Assembly (NCBI GenBank): GCA_003142815.1
Contig: PLNP01000024.1
Coordinates: forward strand, 49,190 to 113,189
DNA length: 64,000 bases
Direction: 5' to 3'
From: Rhodanobacteraceae bacterium
GTDB lineage: Bacteria; Pseudomonadota; Gammaproteobacteria; Xanthomonadales; Rhodanobacteraceae
Shown here: positions 27,461 through 36,879 of the stretch, one piece after another
Layout of the letters: each line of letters opens with the position of its first letter
How positions within the stretch are numbered: position 1 is the stretch's first letter
Notes under the pieces: generated by a model
What the model saw: only the letters and a program-made list of their open reading frames with translations
Told to the model about the DNA's origin: nothing
Databases searched by the model: none
Position numbers and translations under genes: made by a program

Positions 27461-27526
27461 TGTAGGAGCGGCTTTAGCCGCGATGCTTTTTCGCGCCAGA
27501 GCATCGCGGCTGAAGCCGCTCCTACA
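27461..27526. repeat. REP-like inverted pair (TGTAGGAGCGGC type)
   Basis: The 26-nt arms 27461-27486 and 27501-27526 are reverse complements apart from one position, around a 14-nt loop. They end in GCCGCGATGC like the pair at 14996 but begin TGTAGGAGC. The element lies between the RDD and thiolase genes. Confidence 0.8.
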
Positions 27527-27547
27527 GAATATGTCAGGCAGAATACG

Positions 27548-28825
27548 TCAGGGGCGCTCCAGAATGGCGGTGACGCCCATGCCGCCGGCGGTGCAGATCG
27601 AGATCAAGCCACGACCAGAGCCTTTCTCCTCCAGCATTTTCGCCAGCGTCGCGACGAGCCGCGCACCGGTCGCCGCGAATGGATGGCCGGTCGCGAGACT
27701 CGATCCATTGACGTTGAGTTTGGCCGGATCGATTGAACCCAGCGCTTTGTCGAGCCCAAGTCGGTTCTTGCAGTAATCGGCCGATTCCCATGCGCGCAGC
27801 GTGCACAGCACCTGCGCGGCGAACGCTTCATGGATTTCGTAGAAATCGAAATCCTGCAACGTAAGGCCGGCTTCGGCGAGCATGCGCGGCACCGCAATCG
27901 TCGGCGCCATCAGCAGGCCTTCGCCGTGAATGAAGTCGACGGCCGCGACGCGTGCATGAGTGAGATACGCCTGCGCCTTCAACCCGCGCGCCGCAGCCCA
28001 TTCATCGCTCGCGAGCAACACCGCGGCGCTGCCGTCGGAGAGCGCGCTCGAATTGCCGGCGGTCAACGTGCCGAATCCCGAGGTCTTGTCGAACGCGGGC
28101 TTCAGCGCCGCGAGTTTTTCCAGCGTGGTGTCGGCGCGCAGCACGTTGTCCCGGTCGACGCCGCGGAACGGCACGACCAGGTCTTTGAAGAAACCACGCG
28201 CATACGCAGCGGCGAGTTTCTGGTGGCTCGCCAGCGTGAGCCGATCCTGGTCCTCGCGCGCGATGTGCCATTCCTTCGCCATCAGCTCGCAATGGTCGCC
28301 CATCGACTTGCCGGTGCGCGGCTCGGCGACACCGGGAAACGAAGGTTTCAGTTCGGCCAGCGAAAAACCCTTGAGCGCGGTCTCGACCTTTTCCAGCGGC
28401 GCCTTGGCGCGGTTCATCGCGAGCAGGCGCTGCTGCAACGGTTTGGAATAGGCGATCGGTACGTCGCTGGTGGTGTCGGCGCCGCCGGCGATGCCGACAT
28501 CGATCTGGCCCATCGCGATCTTGTTCGCGATCAGGATCGCGTTGTCGAGCGAGGTGCCGCAGGCGCGCGCGGTGGTGATGCCCGGCGTGGTCGGCGCGAG
28601 ACCGGATGACAGCGTCGCCTCGCGCGCGAGGTTCCAGTCCGAGGCGTGCTTGATGACTGCGCCGTACGCGACCTCGCCGAGTTCGAGCCCATGCAGGCCG
28701 AAACGCTCGACCAGCGAACCGAGCGTCTTCACCGCCATGCCGAAATTGCCGACATCGGCATAGGCCGTGTTGTTGCGGCAGAACGGAATGCGTACGCCGC
28801 CGATGATGCCTGCTCGTTTCGTCAT
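27548..28825 (-). CDS. Acetyl-CoA C-acyltransferase (thiolase, FadI-like)
   Basis: The thiolase catalyses CoA-dependent cleavage of 3-ketoacyl-CoA to acetyl-CoA and a shortened acyl-CoA. The nucleophilic Cys is in TTARACGTSLDN, the catalytic His in SSLATGHPFAATGAR, and the second Cys in CTAGGMG. FYEIHEAFAAQV is also standard. At about 425 residues it is longer than FadA-type enzymes and matches FadI, which carries the same long internal loop (GFSLAELKPSFPGVAEPRTG). ATG 28825 (MTKRAGIIGGVRIPF) is the start. No FadJ partner gene lies beside it, so substrate range is inferred from family only. Confidence 0.88.
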   Translation of the reverse strand: MTKRAGIIGGVRIPFCRNNTAYADVGNFGMAVKTLGSLVERFGLHGLELGEVAYGAVIKHASDWNLAREATLSSGLAPTTPGITTARACGTSLDNAILIANKIAMGQIDVGIAGGADTTSDVPIAYSKPLQQRLLAMNRAKAPLEKVETALKGFSLAELKPSFPGVAEPRTGKSMGDHCELMAKEWHIAREDQDRLTLASHQKLAAAYARGFFKDLVVPFRGVDRDNVLRADTTLEKLAALKPAFDKTSGFGTLTAGNSSALSDGSAAVLLASDEWAAARGLKAQAYLTHARVAAVDFIHGEGLLMAPTIAVPRMLAEAGLTLQDFDFYEIHEAFAAQVLCTLRAWESADYCKNRLGLDKALGSIDPAKLNVNGSSLATGHPFAATGARLVATLAKMLEEKGSGRGLISICTAGGMGVTAILERP

Positions 28826-28951
28826 GTCACCGCCGCGCAAGAAATGATTGGATTGTGTTCATCGGCTACCGCCGCGAGATCTGCAGCTATTGTTCCGCTT
28901 GCGGCCTCACTTGACAATCACAAACGCAGCTTGTACGCACGGCGTCACCGC

Positions 28952-29923
28952 TTACGCTACCGGCTGCGCAGTCTGTGACGCGGACAAGGTTGCCGCGTCA
29001 CGCACCCAAGCGGGCCACTCCGACCAGAAATGCCATGCGGCCGGATCACGCCGGATCAACGTGTCGAGCAATGCAGCGAAATATGCCAGGTTCGCGGAAG
29101 GTTCCTGCGGATCGCGCGCATGGTCGATGACGAGCTTGCGCACGCCTCTCGCATCGATCTCGATCCAGAACGGCACCACCGGCACACCTACCGACGCGGC
29201 GAGCTGGAACACGCCCATCGGCAGCGAAGCGGTCCGACCCAGTATGCCTACGACCTGCTGATTGGCCGAAACCAGGCGCGGCGGCAGATCGAGCAGACTC
29301 ATGACCACACCTCCGTGCGTCAATGCGTCGACCAGTTTCTCGCGCACACGCGGCCGATAAGCGGCAGCCCCGCCCGCGGAGCGCTCCAGTTCCCGATAAC
29401 GCGCGCGTGAATAGCCCAGATAGATGCGCCGGCCCTTGTAGTCGCCGGGCTCGAATGGAGCAGCCACGACTGTGGTGCGACGCCCCTTGCGCAAGAGATC
29501 GCGCAGCATCCACATGCCGTTGCCGTAGTGGAAGCTGACCGCGATGAACGGTCCGGACGGCCATTCACCCTCGACGATGAAATGACCGCCCGGTATAGCT
29601 GCCAGTCGCGCCCTGCGCGCGAGATAGAAATCCGCGAGGTCGAGCATCTGCAGGAATCTGAGTCGGCGGATCAACCGCGTGCGATCGATCCCCGGCAATG
29701 CCTGCATCGCGATATCCGCGCGCGCGCCGATCTGCGTTTCCAGCAGCAGCGGAAAGCGGCTCATGCCTCGATAGCAGGCCCAAGCCCAACGCCACGGAAG
29801 CATGGCTGGCACTCCCGGCACCACGAACAACGTCCAGAAATCGATGATTTCCTGACCGAGCCTTCGCAGGCTGGACTTGGGCGACGCGGACATCGCCCGG
29901 AATCGCGACCGCAACGATCGCAT
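28952..29923 (-). CDS. Lysophospholipid acyltransferase-like protein (LpxL/HtrB type), altered active site
   Basis: The fold-level pattern fits the LpxL/HtrB acyltransferase family: FHYGNGMWMLRDLLR at the active-site position, APFEPGDYKGRRIYL, and a late FWIEIDARG. Family members use an HX4(D/E) dyad to transfer acyl chains to lipid A or other lipids. Here the residue four beyond the spacer after His is Met (HYGNGM), so the acid is missing. It may be inactive or may use another residue. One membrane-associated segment lies near residues 30-50. The ATG at 29923 is preferred to the GTG just before it. It is followed upstream by a GNAT gene and a methyltransferase on the same strand. Confidence 0.65.
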   Translation of the reverse strand: MRSLRSRFRAMSASPKSSLRRLGQEIIDFWTLFVVPGVPAMLPWRWAWACYRGMSRFPLLLETQIGARADIAMQALPGIDRTRLIRRLRFLQMLDLADFYLARRARLAAIPGGHFIVEGEWPSGPFIAVSFHYGNGMWMLRDLLRKGRRTTVVAAPFEPGDYKGRRIYLGYSRARYRELERSAGGAAAYRPRVREKLVDALTHGGVVMSLLDLPPRLVSANQQVVGILGRTASLPMGVFQLAASVGVPVVPFWIEIDARGVRKLVIDHARDPQEPSANLAYFAALLDTLIRRDPAAWHFWSEWPAWVRDAATLSASQTAQPVA

Positions 29924-29962
29924 CACGGCAATGGAATCCGGGTGTTGCGACGCATCATCGTG

Positions 29963-30430
29963 TCATCCGTGCGCAAAACCGCGCTCGTACAAACGATAGT
30001 ACGCCGGGCTCATTCCAAGCATGGCATAGGTTGCCTGCGCACGCGCGTTGTCCTGCTCCACATACAGGCGCAGACCGACGACATCGGCCGCGGTCCGCGC
30101 GCGGCGCTCGACCTCGGCGTGCAGCGCACGGAACACACCGCTGCGCCGCGCTTCTGGCACCACGTACACGCTCTGCAGCCACCACCAGTCACCGTTGCGC
30201 CAGTCGCTCCACTCGCGCGTGATCAGCAGGCAACCTACCGACTGCGTACCGCGCTGCCCGACCAGGTAAAACCCACGGTGCGGTTGCGCGAACACCGCGG
30301 CGACGCCGCGCTCGAGCACTGCGCGATCGAGGATCTTGCGCTCGGTTTCGAGTGCCATCGCCGCGTTGCTGTCGACGAGGAACGCGATATCCGCACGGGT
30401 CGCATCGCGCACCAGAAGCTCGGTCTGCAT
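29963..30430 (-). CDS. GNAT family N-acetyltransferase
   Basis: The 155-residue protein has the GNAT fold. LLVRDATRADIAFLV opens it, WWWLQSVYVVPEARRSGVFRALHAEVER is the acetyl-CoA-binding motif (the R/Q-x-x-G-x-G/A site reads ARRSGVF) and LRLYVEQDNARAQATYAMLGM is motif B. The substrate is unknown. ATG 30430 (MQTELLV) is preferred; the longer frame upstream is not protein-like. It lies between the acyltransferase-like and methyltransferase genes, all on the minus strand, and may share their transcript. Confidence 0.82.
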   Translation of the reverse strand: MQTELLVRDATRADIAFLVDSNAAMALETERKILDRAVLERGVAAVFAQPHRGFYLVGQRGTQSVGCLLITREWSDWRNGDWWWLQSVYVVPEARRSGVFRALHAEVERRARTAADVVGLRLYVEQDNARAQATYAMLGMSPAYYRLYERGFAHG

Positions 30431-30503
30431 CGAATCTCCGTTGTCCAGATCCCGCCTCTGCCGTGACGCGCAGTGCCCGGCGCCGCACCGCGGATCGGGG
30501 AAG

Positions 30504-31724
30504 TCAGCGCTTGCGATTGTAGGCCGAGACGTAGAGTTCGCCGACTGCAAGGTCGACGAACGAGTAGTTCTGCAGCTCGGCGGTGTACTCGACGCGATCG
30601 TGCGTGCGCACCGCAATGCGCCATGGCTCGAAGCCGAGCTCGCGCAATTCGCGTTCGAAACCCGAGACCGTGATCGGATTGAGTTCGGTGAACCATTGCC
30701 AGTACTGCGCCGGCGTCGCGTAGTCGCCGCTGCGGTCCATGCGTTCGGGTTCGCCGTTCAACACCTGCTCGCGCAGCCAGTCGTGCGGGCGCTTCAAATG
30801 CACGTGGGGTTCCTCCTGCGCGAAACGGAACTCGCCGAGGTGATTGCCGACATCGGAGAAGTAGAGGCCAGGATGCGCCATTAGGAGCCCGCCCGGACGC
30901 AACACCCGGCGAATTTCCGTCAGCGCCTGCGCATAGCCGCCAACAATGTGCTCCAGCGAACCCCACGACAGCACAACGTCGAAGTGATCGTCGGGAAACG
31001 GTATCGCATTCGCGCCTTCGGGCAGAAAGCGGAGATTGTCGGGCAGCCGCTCGATTGGCAGATGCGCGCGTTTCAGGATCTCGGGCAGACGTTCGTAGCC
31101 GCGGAACGGATCGATGCCGATCAGTTCCTGTGGCTTTTGGCGCAGCGCAATGCCGAGATCGGTGATGCCGTCGCCGCAACCGACATCGAGGATGCGACCC
31201 TTGAGCAATGGCGAATCGCCGAGCAGGTAACTCACGGTCGTGCGTGCGGCATGGTCGAAATGCTTGAAAAACCAGTCCGCTGCGCCACGCTTCCACGACA
31301 ATGCCTCGATCGGCGTCGTGCCCTCGCGGCTCTGCAACTGCCACGCCAAGCTTGGTCCCTCGCCCGAGCCGACGGCCTCCACAACAAATGGAACAGCGGC
31401 CTCGGCCGCCTTGACCGCGGTACCGCCATCGCGATGCCATAGCGCGACATGCGCGACATAGCGACCTTGGCGCAGACCCGATCGCGCGGCGAGCGCGTGC
31501 ACTTCGTAGTCGCCGCGCGGCAACCAACTGACGTCCCAGCCCGCCGCCGCCAGCTGCGCGCGGGCAACGTTTGTTCCGGTTTCGACCTCGACGATATCGA
31601 TCGACACATCGACATCGAACACGACAACGCTGTCGACCGAAAAATGGACGACCAAGGCAAACGGCGTATCAGCGCCTAACGTCGTCGAGGCAAGCGAGGC
31701 GCGGACAAGCGAGAGATCGATCAT
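30504..31724 (-). CDS. SAM-dependent methyltransferase with N-terminal Wzt-C-like beta domain
   Basis: Residues ~150-330 form a class I methyltransferase: ILDVGCGDGITDLGIALR (SAM loop), then VVLSWGSLEHIVGGYAQAL and RVLRPGGLLMAHPG. The first ~130 residues are a beta-rich region (FALVVHFSVDSVVVFDVDVS, GRYVAHVALW) that resembles the O-antigen-binding C-terminal domain of Wzt transporters; this likeness is by eye only. That pairing suggests a polysaccharide-chain methylation or capping role, which is inference. ATG 31724 is chosen over an upstream in-frame start at 31775. Its 5' end lies ~70 nt from the ntrC 3' fragment. Confidence 0.7.
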   Translation of the reverse strand: MIDLSLVRASLASTTLGADTPFALVVHFSVDSVVVFDVDVSIDIVEVETGTNVARAQLAAAGWDVSWLPRGDYEVHALAARSGLRQGRYVAHVALWHRDGGTAVKAAEAAVPFVVEAVGSGEGPSLAWQLQSREGTTPIEALSWKRGAADWFFKHFDHAARTTVSYLLGDSPLLKGRILDVGCGDGITDLGIALRQKPQELIGIDPFRGYERLPEILKRAHLPIERLPDNLRFLPEGANAIPFPDDHFDVVLSWGSLEHIVGGYAQALTEIRRVLRPGGLLMAHPGLYFSDVGNHLGEFRFAQEEPHVHLKRPHDWLREQVLNGEPERMDRSGDYATPAQYWQWFTELNPITVSGFERELRELGFEPWRIAVRTHDRVEYTAELQNYSFVDLAVGELYVSAYNRKR

Positions 31725-31796
31725 ACGCTGGATCAGTGTTCGGGAACGCGATGGTAGCAGCCCGCAGCGCTGCACTCATGAGCGTGCGACAAGGGG

Positions 31797-31926
31797 TCAG
31801 CTGCGTTTCTTGCGCGAACTGCCGAGTTTGCGGGTCATGGTGTTGCGGCTGAGGCCGAGCGACTTTGCGGCGTGCTGGTGGCCACCGTGCGCCGCCAGTG
31901 CGGCATTGAGCACGACGCGTTCCCGC
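31797..31926 (-). pseudogene. Duplicated 3' end of ntrC (Fis-type HTH, fragment)
   Basis: On the minus strand this encodes about 42 residues ending HAAKSLGLSRNTMTRKLGSS and RKKRS with a stop, almost the same as the end of the intact ntrC (33447). Only a few changes occur, including one missing residue (GGHQ for GGHRQ). At DNA level the match runs over roughly 130 nt and stops abruptly on the 5' side, where an in-frame stop follows. It is a gene fragment lacking the receiver and AAA+ domains. It lies on the far side of the orphan gene 32004-33260, so the two ntrC ends flank that gene as direct repeats. Confidence 0.88.
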
Positions 31927-32003
31927 GATCAACCGCCGACGGCTGCAAGCAGAAGGGCAGCGAGCTCGCTGCCGCTCCAAAATGCGTAACAGATGTCATC
32001 CAG

Positions 32004-33260
32004 TTATCGGTTTTCCTGCGCCGCCATATCCGCCTGCGATTGTAGGGCTTGGCGTATCAGCTCAGTTTTGGCGCCATAATTGAGAGGCTCGCCTATACCC
32101 CTCTTCCCAATGTCTTCACCATCAGCGTCTTGCGCCTCAGAAGGCGTGCTGACCATGCGCATATTGTGCACATCAGTCCATAGGCCGCCATTGATACCAG
32201 AGGACTCATTGGCCCATAGGACGGTGTTGATAGGAATGTTCGCTGTCGACGGAAGAGGCTCATCAAACAGATGATGATTATTCATACACTGGAATAGTTG
32301 CTGCAAATTGATCGAATAGTGAACATCTTGGTTCAGCACAAGTGTTGGCACACTTAAGCCACAGTACGAGCTGATCTCCTCCGCTGTTAACGTCAGATAG
32401 ACGGCACCCGGATAGAAACCGCTTTGCGTGTACCGCCATTCGAACTGCACCCCATGGTTTTGTGGCGGCGGGCCTCCGAGATAGGGATCGGGGTTACTCG
32501 GATTCTGCGGGTCCCGACTCTGATGCCAAAGGGCAATCTGGATCATCTTCGGGTGCGTTCCCCAAGACGCAATTATCGTTAACCATGAGGTGATCGTTTG
32601 AAGTTGCGTCGTCCCTGATCCGCAGCATGGTGCAGGAAGGACGGAGGCCCACAAGCGAGAATCAAATTTCAGTATATATGGCGCATTGCTGGGATTCAGC
32701 GCTCCGATAGGCCATCTGTTTCCGCCGTTCGCGAACGCACCGAAACCGAGGTACGGTATTGCGCCGACCACTGGATTTATCGGATAAGCGCTCAGAACAA
32801 GATGGGCTCGCCAATATGTGTCTCCGGGAAAATTGTCGTTGCCATATAACGTTGAGAAGCCCATGATGCCGCCGCCGCCGGGCCAATATCTCGGAAGCGA
32901 TACATCTGCTGGTCCGGAATTGCCTGAAGCCTCGCGTGGTTCATTATTCATTATTAATGTCCACCAGTAATTCGGGCAGTTGTAGAAAGGAGAGCAATTT
33001 GCAGGAAAGCCCTCGGCCCAGTAGTTGCTCTGCGGCCATACGGTTCGAAGTGTAGGACAGGGGTTTTGTCCAAAATGACAAGGGCTCACTTGAAGTGGAG
33101 TTCGAGCTGTGCCAGCTATGTTCGAAAAATAATCTGTTCGAACAACCGGCGTCTGTGTGAACCCTTGATCAAAAAATCCATAGGCCAGCGCATTAGTAGT
33201 CCCACAAGCAGGAATAATAAGGATTGCAGCGACAATGACATTTATCCTCAAATCACTCAC
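32004..33260 (-). CDS. Orphan secreted protein, atypical base composition
   Basis: I do not recognise this protein. The GTG at 33260 follows AAGGGAGA at a proper distance and gives a signal peptide (SDLRINVIVAAILIIP to NALA). The mature part (~390 residues) has many aromatic residues, Gly, Asn and Cys, with pieces such as NCPNYWWTLIMNNEPREA, RYWPGGGGIMGFSTLYG and NHGVQFEWRY. This composition suggests an extracellular beta-rich protein. The region is clearly less GC-rich than its neighbours and uses codons such as ATA, AAT and TTA that are rare elsewhere here. Flanking copies of the ntrC 3' end suggest acquisition by insertion. A possible carbohydrate-active or adhesive role is only a guess. 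Confidence 0.75.
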   Translation of the reverse strand: MSDLRINVIVAAILIIPACGTTNALAYGFFDQGFTQTPVVRTDYFSNIAGTARTPLQVSPCHFGQNPCPTLRTVWPQSNYWAEGFPANCSPFYNCPNYWWTLIMNNEPREASGNSGPADVSLPRYWPGGGGIMGFSTLYGNDNFPGDTYWRAHLVLSAYPINPVVGAIPYLGFGAFANGGNRWPIGALNPSNAPYILKFDSRLWASVLPAPCCGSGTTQLQTITSWLTIIASWGTHPKMIQIALWHQSRDPQNPSNPDPYLGGPPPQNHGVQFEWRYTQSGFYPGAVYLTLTAEEISSYCGLSVPTLVLNQDVHYSINLQQLFQCMNNHHLFDEPLPSTANIPINTVLWANESSGINGGLWTDVHNMRMVSTPSEAQDADGEDIGKRGIGEPLNYGAKTELIRQALQSQADMAAQENR

Positions 33261-33446
33261 GTCCACTCTCCCTTGCGCCACGAGTATATTCATCATCAAG
33301 GTTAACGCGGTAAAATATCGCAAACGTTGAATTAGTCGTTCGGATTGTGTTATTTATTCTTTTGCGGACCGAGCGCGGCCAGGGGCAGGGCGGTCTTTTA
33401 TCCAGCCACTCTTTTGGCGCCGACCAATGTAGCGGGCGGCTGCCAC

Positions 33447-34839
<1,393 letters not shown>

Positions 34840-34847
<8 letters not shown>

Positions 34848-35871
34848 GCGCGTCTCCAACGGGCAGCAACAGGCTGAATACGGTGGCGCCGGGTCGGCTG
34901 CTGTAGCGCAATTGTCCGCCGTGTTCGCGCGCGATTTCCTGGGCCAGCGCCAGACCGAGGCCGCTGCCGTCCGGTCGTCCGGACACCAACGGCTGGAACA
35001 GGGTGTCGACAAGGTCCGCGGGCACGCCGTGGCCGTCATCGGCAATGTCCACGCGGACCGCAAAGCGCACGCTGCGATCGCCCAGGCGCGCAGCGTGCTC
35101 GGCGCGAGTGCGCCAGGTCAGGCCACGCGCGCCCGCCTCGACCGCATTGCGCGCAAGATTCAGCAACACTTGGGTGAGCCGATCGGCATCGCCGTTGACC
35201 GTGGGCAGACTCGGGTCGTAATCGCGCGTCTGACTCACGTTAGGCGATTGCGCCGCGATCAGCGCCGCCACGCGCTCGGTCAGTTCGTGGATACCGATGC
35301 GCGCCAGGCGCGGTTTGCCGCTGTTGCGCAGCAAGCGGTCGGCGAGGGCGGTCAGGCGATCGACCTCGGCCAGGATCAGGTCGGCCAACTCGGCGAGTTC
35401 GGGCGTGTCCAACCGCCGCCGCAACAACTGCGCCGCGCCGCGCACGCCGGCTAGCGGGTTTTTCACCTCGTGGGCAAAACCGCGCAGGGACTCGGACAGA
35501 TGCGGCGCCACCGGCTCGACCGGCAGCCCCGCTGGATACAGTTCAAGCAGAACCTCTTCGGAATCGACTGGGACGAACGCCAGGTCGCACGCGAATTCAC
35601 CCGCGCTGCCGCGCAACGCGGCCGAGCGCAACAAGATCGTGCGCTGCTCGGCCAATGCGCGCGTGGCGGTTTCGACCAACGTCGGTGGCGCTCCATCAAG
35701 CACCGCCAGCGGCTCATCGAGCAGACGCCGGCCGCCGCCCAACCGTTCGACCAGCGCCGGATTCACGCTGCGCAATCGCAAGCCGGCATCGAGCACCGCG
35801 ACGCCCGTGCGGCTGTGGGCCCAAGCCGTGACCGCAAGCTCAGGCGTTGGGTGGGTGCGTGACGAAATCAT
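34840..35871 (-). CDS. ntrB: Nitrogen regulation sensor histidine kinase NtrB
   Basis: This cytoplasmic kinase and phosphatase of NtrC is controlled by PII proteins. An N-terminal PAS-like region (TGVAVLDAGLRLRSVNPAL) is followed by the phospho-acceptor block GFAHEVKNPLAGVRGAAQLL. The ATPase domain includes LLNLARNAVEAGA, the G1 box VDIADDGHGVP and G2 GSGLGLALAQEIAREHGG. Length is 343 residues, as expected for NtrB. The ATG at 35871 is immediately preceded by an NtrC-type operator (35872-35888), so ntrBC is probably autoregulated. No glnA gene is adjacent; the upstream DNA is occupied by decayed genes. Confidence 0.93.
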
Positions 35872-35888
35872 TGCACCAGTTTAGTGCA
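35872..35888. promoter_or_regulatory. NtrC-binding operator at the ntrB start
   Basis: On the minus strand the site reads TGCACTAAACTGGTGCA, one base from the classical enterobacterial NtrC site TGCACTAAAATGGTGCA that I recall as consensus. Its two half-sites TGCAC/GTGCA are perfect. It touches the ntrB start codon with no gap, so bound NtrC would block transcription or translation start of ntrBC. In E. coli a similar site represses glnL (ntrB). Confidence 0.8.
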
Positions 35889-35952
35889 TGAAAGTTGCGC
35901 GCGATGGAATTGCGCGGCACATTCGATCCAACGACGGGTGGCTCGCGGTTGA

Positions 35953-36490
35953 TCACCCGCTGCTTTCTATCCGATAACTCACTTTCAGATCGTTCATCCA
36001 GGAAGGGGGCACCAGGCCATCGTGTTGCTATCGGCCAACGACGATGCCTAGGGTGAATGCGCAGCCGTTGGGCAAAGTCCTTGACCGCCTGCCTCGATTT
36101 GAGCTGGGCGAGCTCGATGGATGAGACGTTTGGTATCAGCCAGTCCCTGGCCCAAGCGTTGGCCTCGCGTTCCTGATCGGTCGTGGATGCGCTGTGGTTG
36201 GGGTCGTCGAGGGCGAGTTGCATCCAATCAGCGCGCCACACTACTGACGTGGGAACCGGTGATCGCCGGCACCAGAACGAATACGACGCCCGCCTCGGAG
36301 AAAAGCGACTGCAGGCGAGCGCCAAACTTCTCTGGCGGCAGCACCGTCAGCGCACGTATCTCGCGCAACGCATGCTTTAACCGGGTCTCGTCGTAGCGCG
36401 GACCGTTGTGCTTCTCGGCGGCCTGTTCGCCCATGCGCAGCCAACCGGAAATGGCGCACGCCGGGCACTCAAGCCGCGTGGCGGTGTTGT
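35953..36490 (-). pseudogene. Decayed ImmA/IrrE-type (HigA-like) antitoxin gene
   Basis: Pieces of one protein are spread over different frames. First (36228-36434) comes GWLRMGEQAAEK, then RALTVLPPEKFGARLQSLFS and EAGVVFVLVPAITGSHVS. Next (~36060-36230) comes DQEREANAWARDWLIPNVSS and KSRQAVKDFAQRLRIHP. Last, in a third frame with an internal TAG, comes GIVVGR-QHDGLVPPSWMNDLK, ending at 35953. In order these match the HigA/ImmA family I know, whose central HExxH metal-binding segment is missing here (internal deletion). No intact toxin gene is beside it. It is non-functional. Confidence 0.75.
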
Positions 36491-36530
36491 CGATCTGGTC
36501 GCGGGGCGAACTAAGGCAGTGCCGGGGTTG

Positions 36531-36795
36531 CTACGCTGCGGTCACGTAGTTCAAACGCTCAAAGAGGCTCCTGACTGACGACTTGTGCCAATACCTCCTT
36601 CTTGTTGGCGTCAACATGCCGCGCTCGTTCAACTCAGCGGCGTGCGCCCTGGGCTGGTGAAGCCTTCCAGGCGAAGTTGTTCGATAACGGGCCGCACGTT
36701 CTCGGTGTGTCGGTCGGCGCGGGCTTGAATGACTGCGAGATCTCCACGAAACCGCTCGAACAGCTCTGCCAAGCAGAGCCGAGCCCAAAGGGCCG
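36531..36795 (-). pseudogene. Remnant of a serine recombinase / resolvase, C-terminal end
   Basis: In one minus-strand frame: AELFERFRGDLAVIQARADR and HTENVRPVIEQLRLEGFTSP. After a one-base shift: AAELNERGMLTPTRRRYWHK followed by SSVRSLFERLNYVTA and a stop at 36531. This is the usual C-terminal pattern of phage- or transposon-type serine recombinases (LNxRGxxTPxGxxWxxxSVRxLLxRL). The catalytic N-terminal domain with Ser is absent. Together with the neighbouring antitoxin remnant it marks the debris of an earlier mobile element. Confidence 0.7.
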
Positions 36796-36843
36796 AGCTT
36801 CATGGACGGTGCGAGTCATCCTTTCCCCAGCCAGCACCCGACG

Positions 36844-36872
36844 GCCCCGCTCATGCGGGGCTTTCTTTTTTT
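36844..36872 (+). terminator. Strong intrinsic terminator without an upstream gene
   Basis: GCCCCGC-TCAT-GCGGGGC (36844-36861) is followed by TTTCTTTTTTT (36862-36872). This is a textbook Rho-independent terminator for the plus strand, yet no intact plus-strand gene precedes it (only antisense recombinase debris). It may have belonged to a lost gene or to a short unannotated RNA starting in about 36700-36840. Confidence 0.8.
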
Positions 36873-36879
36873 GCGCGTC

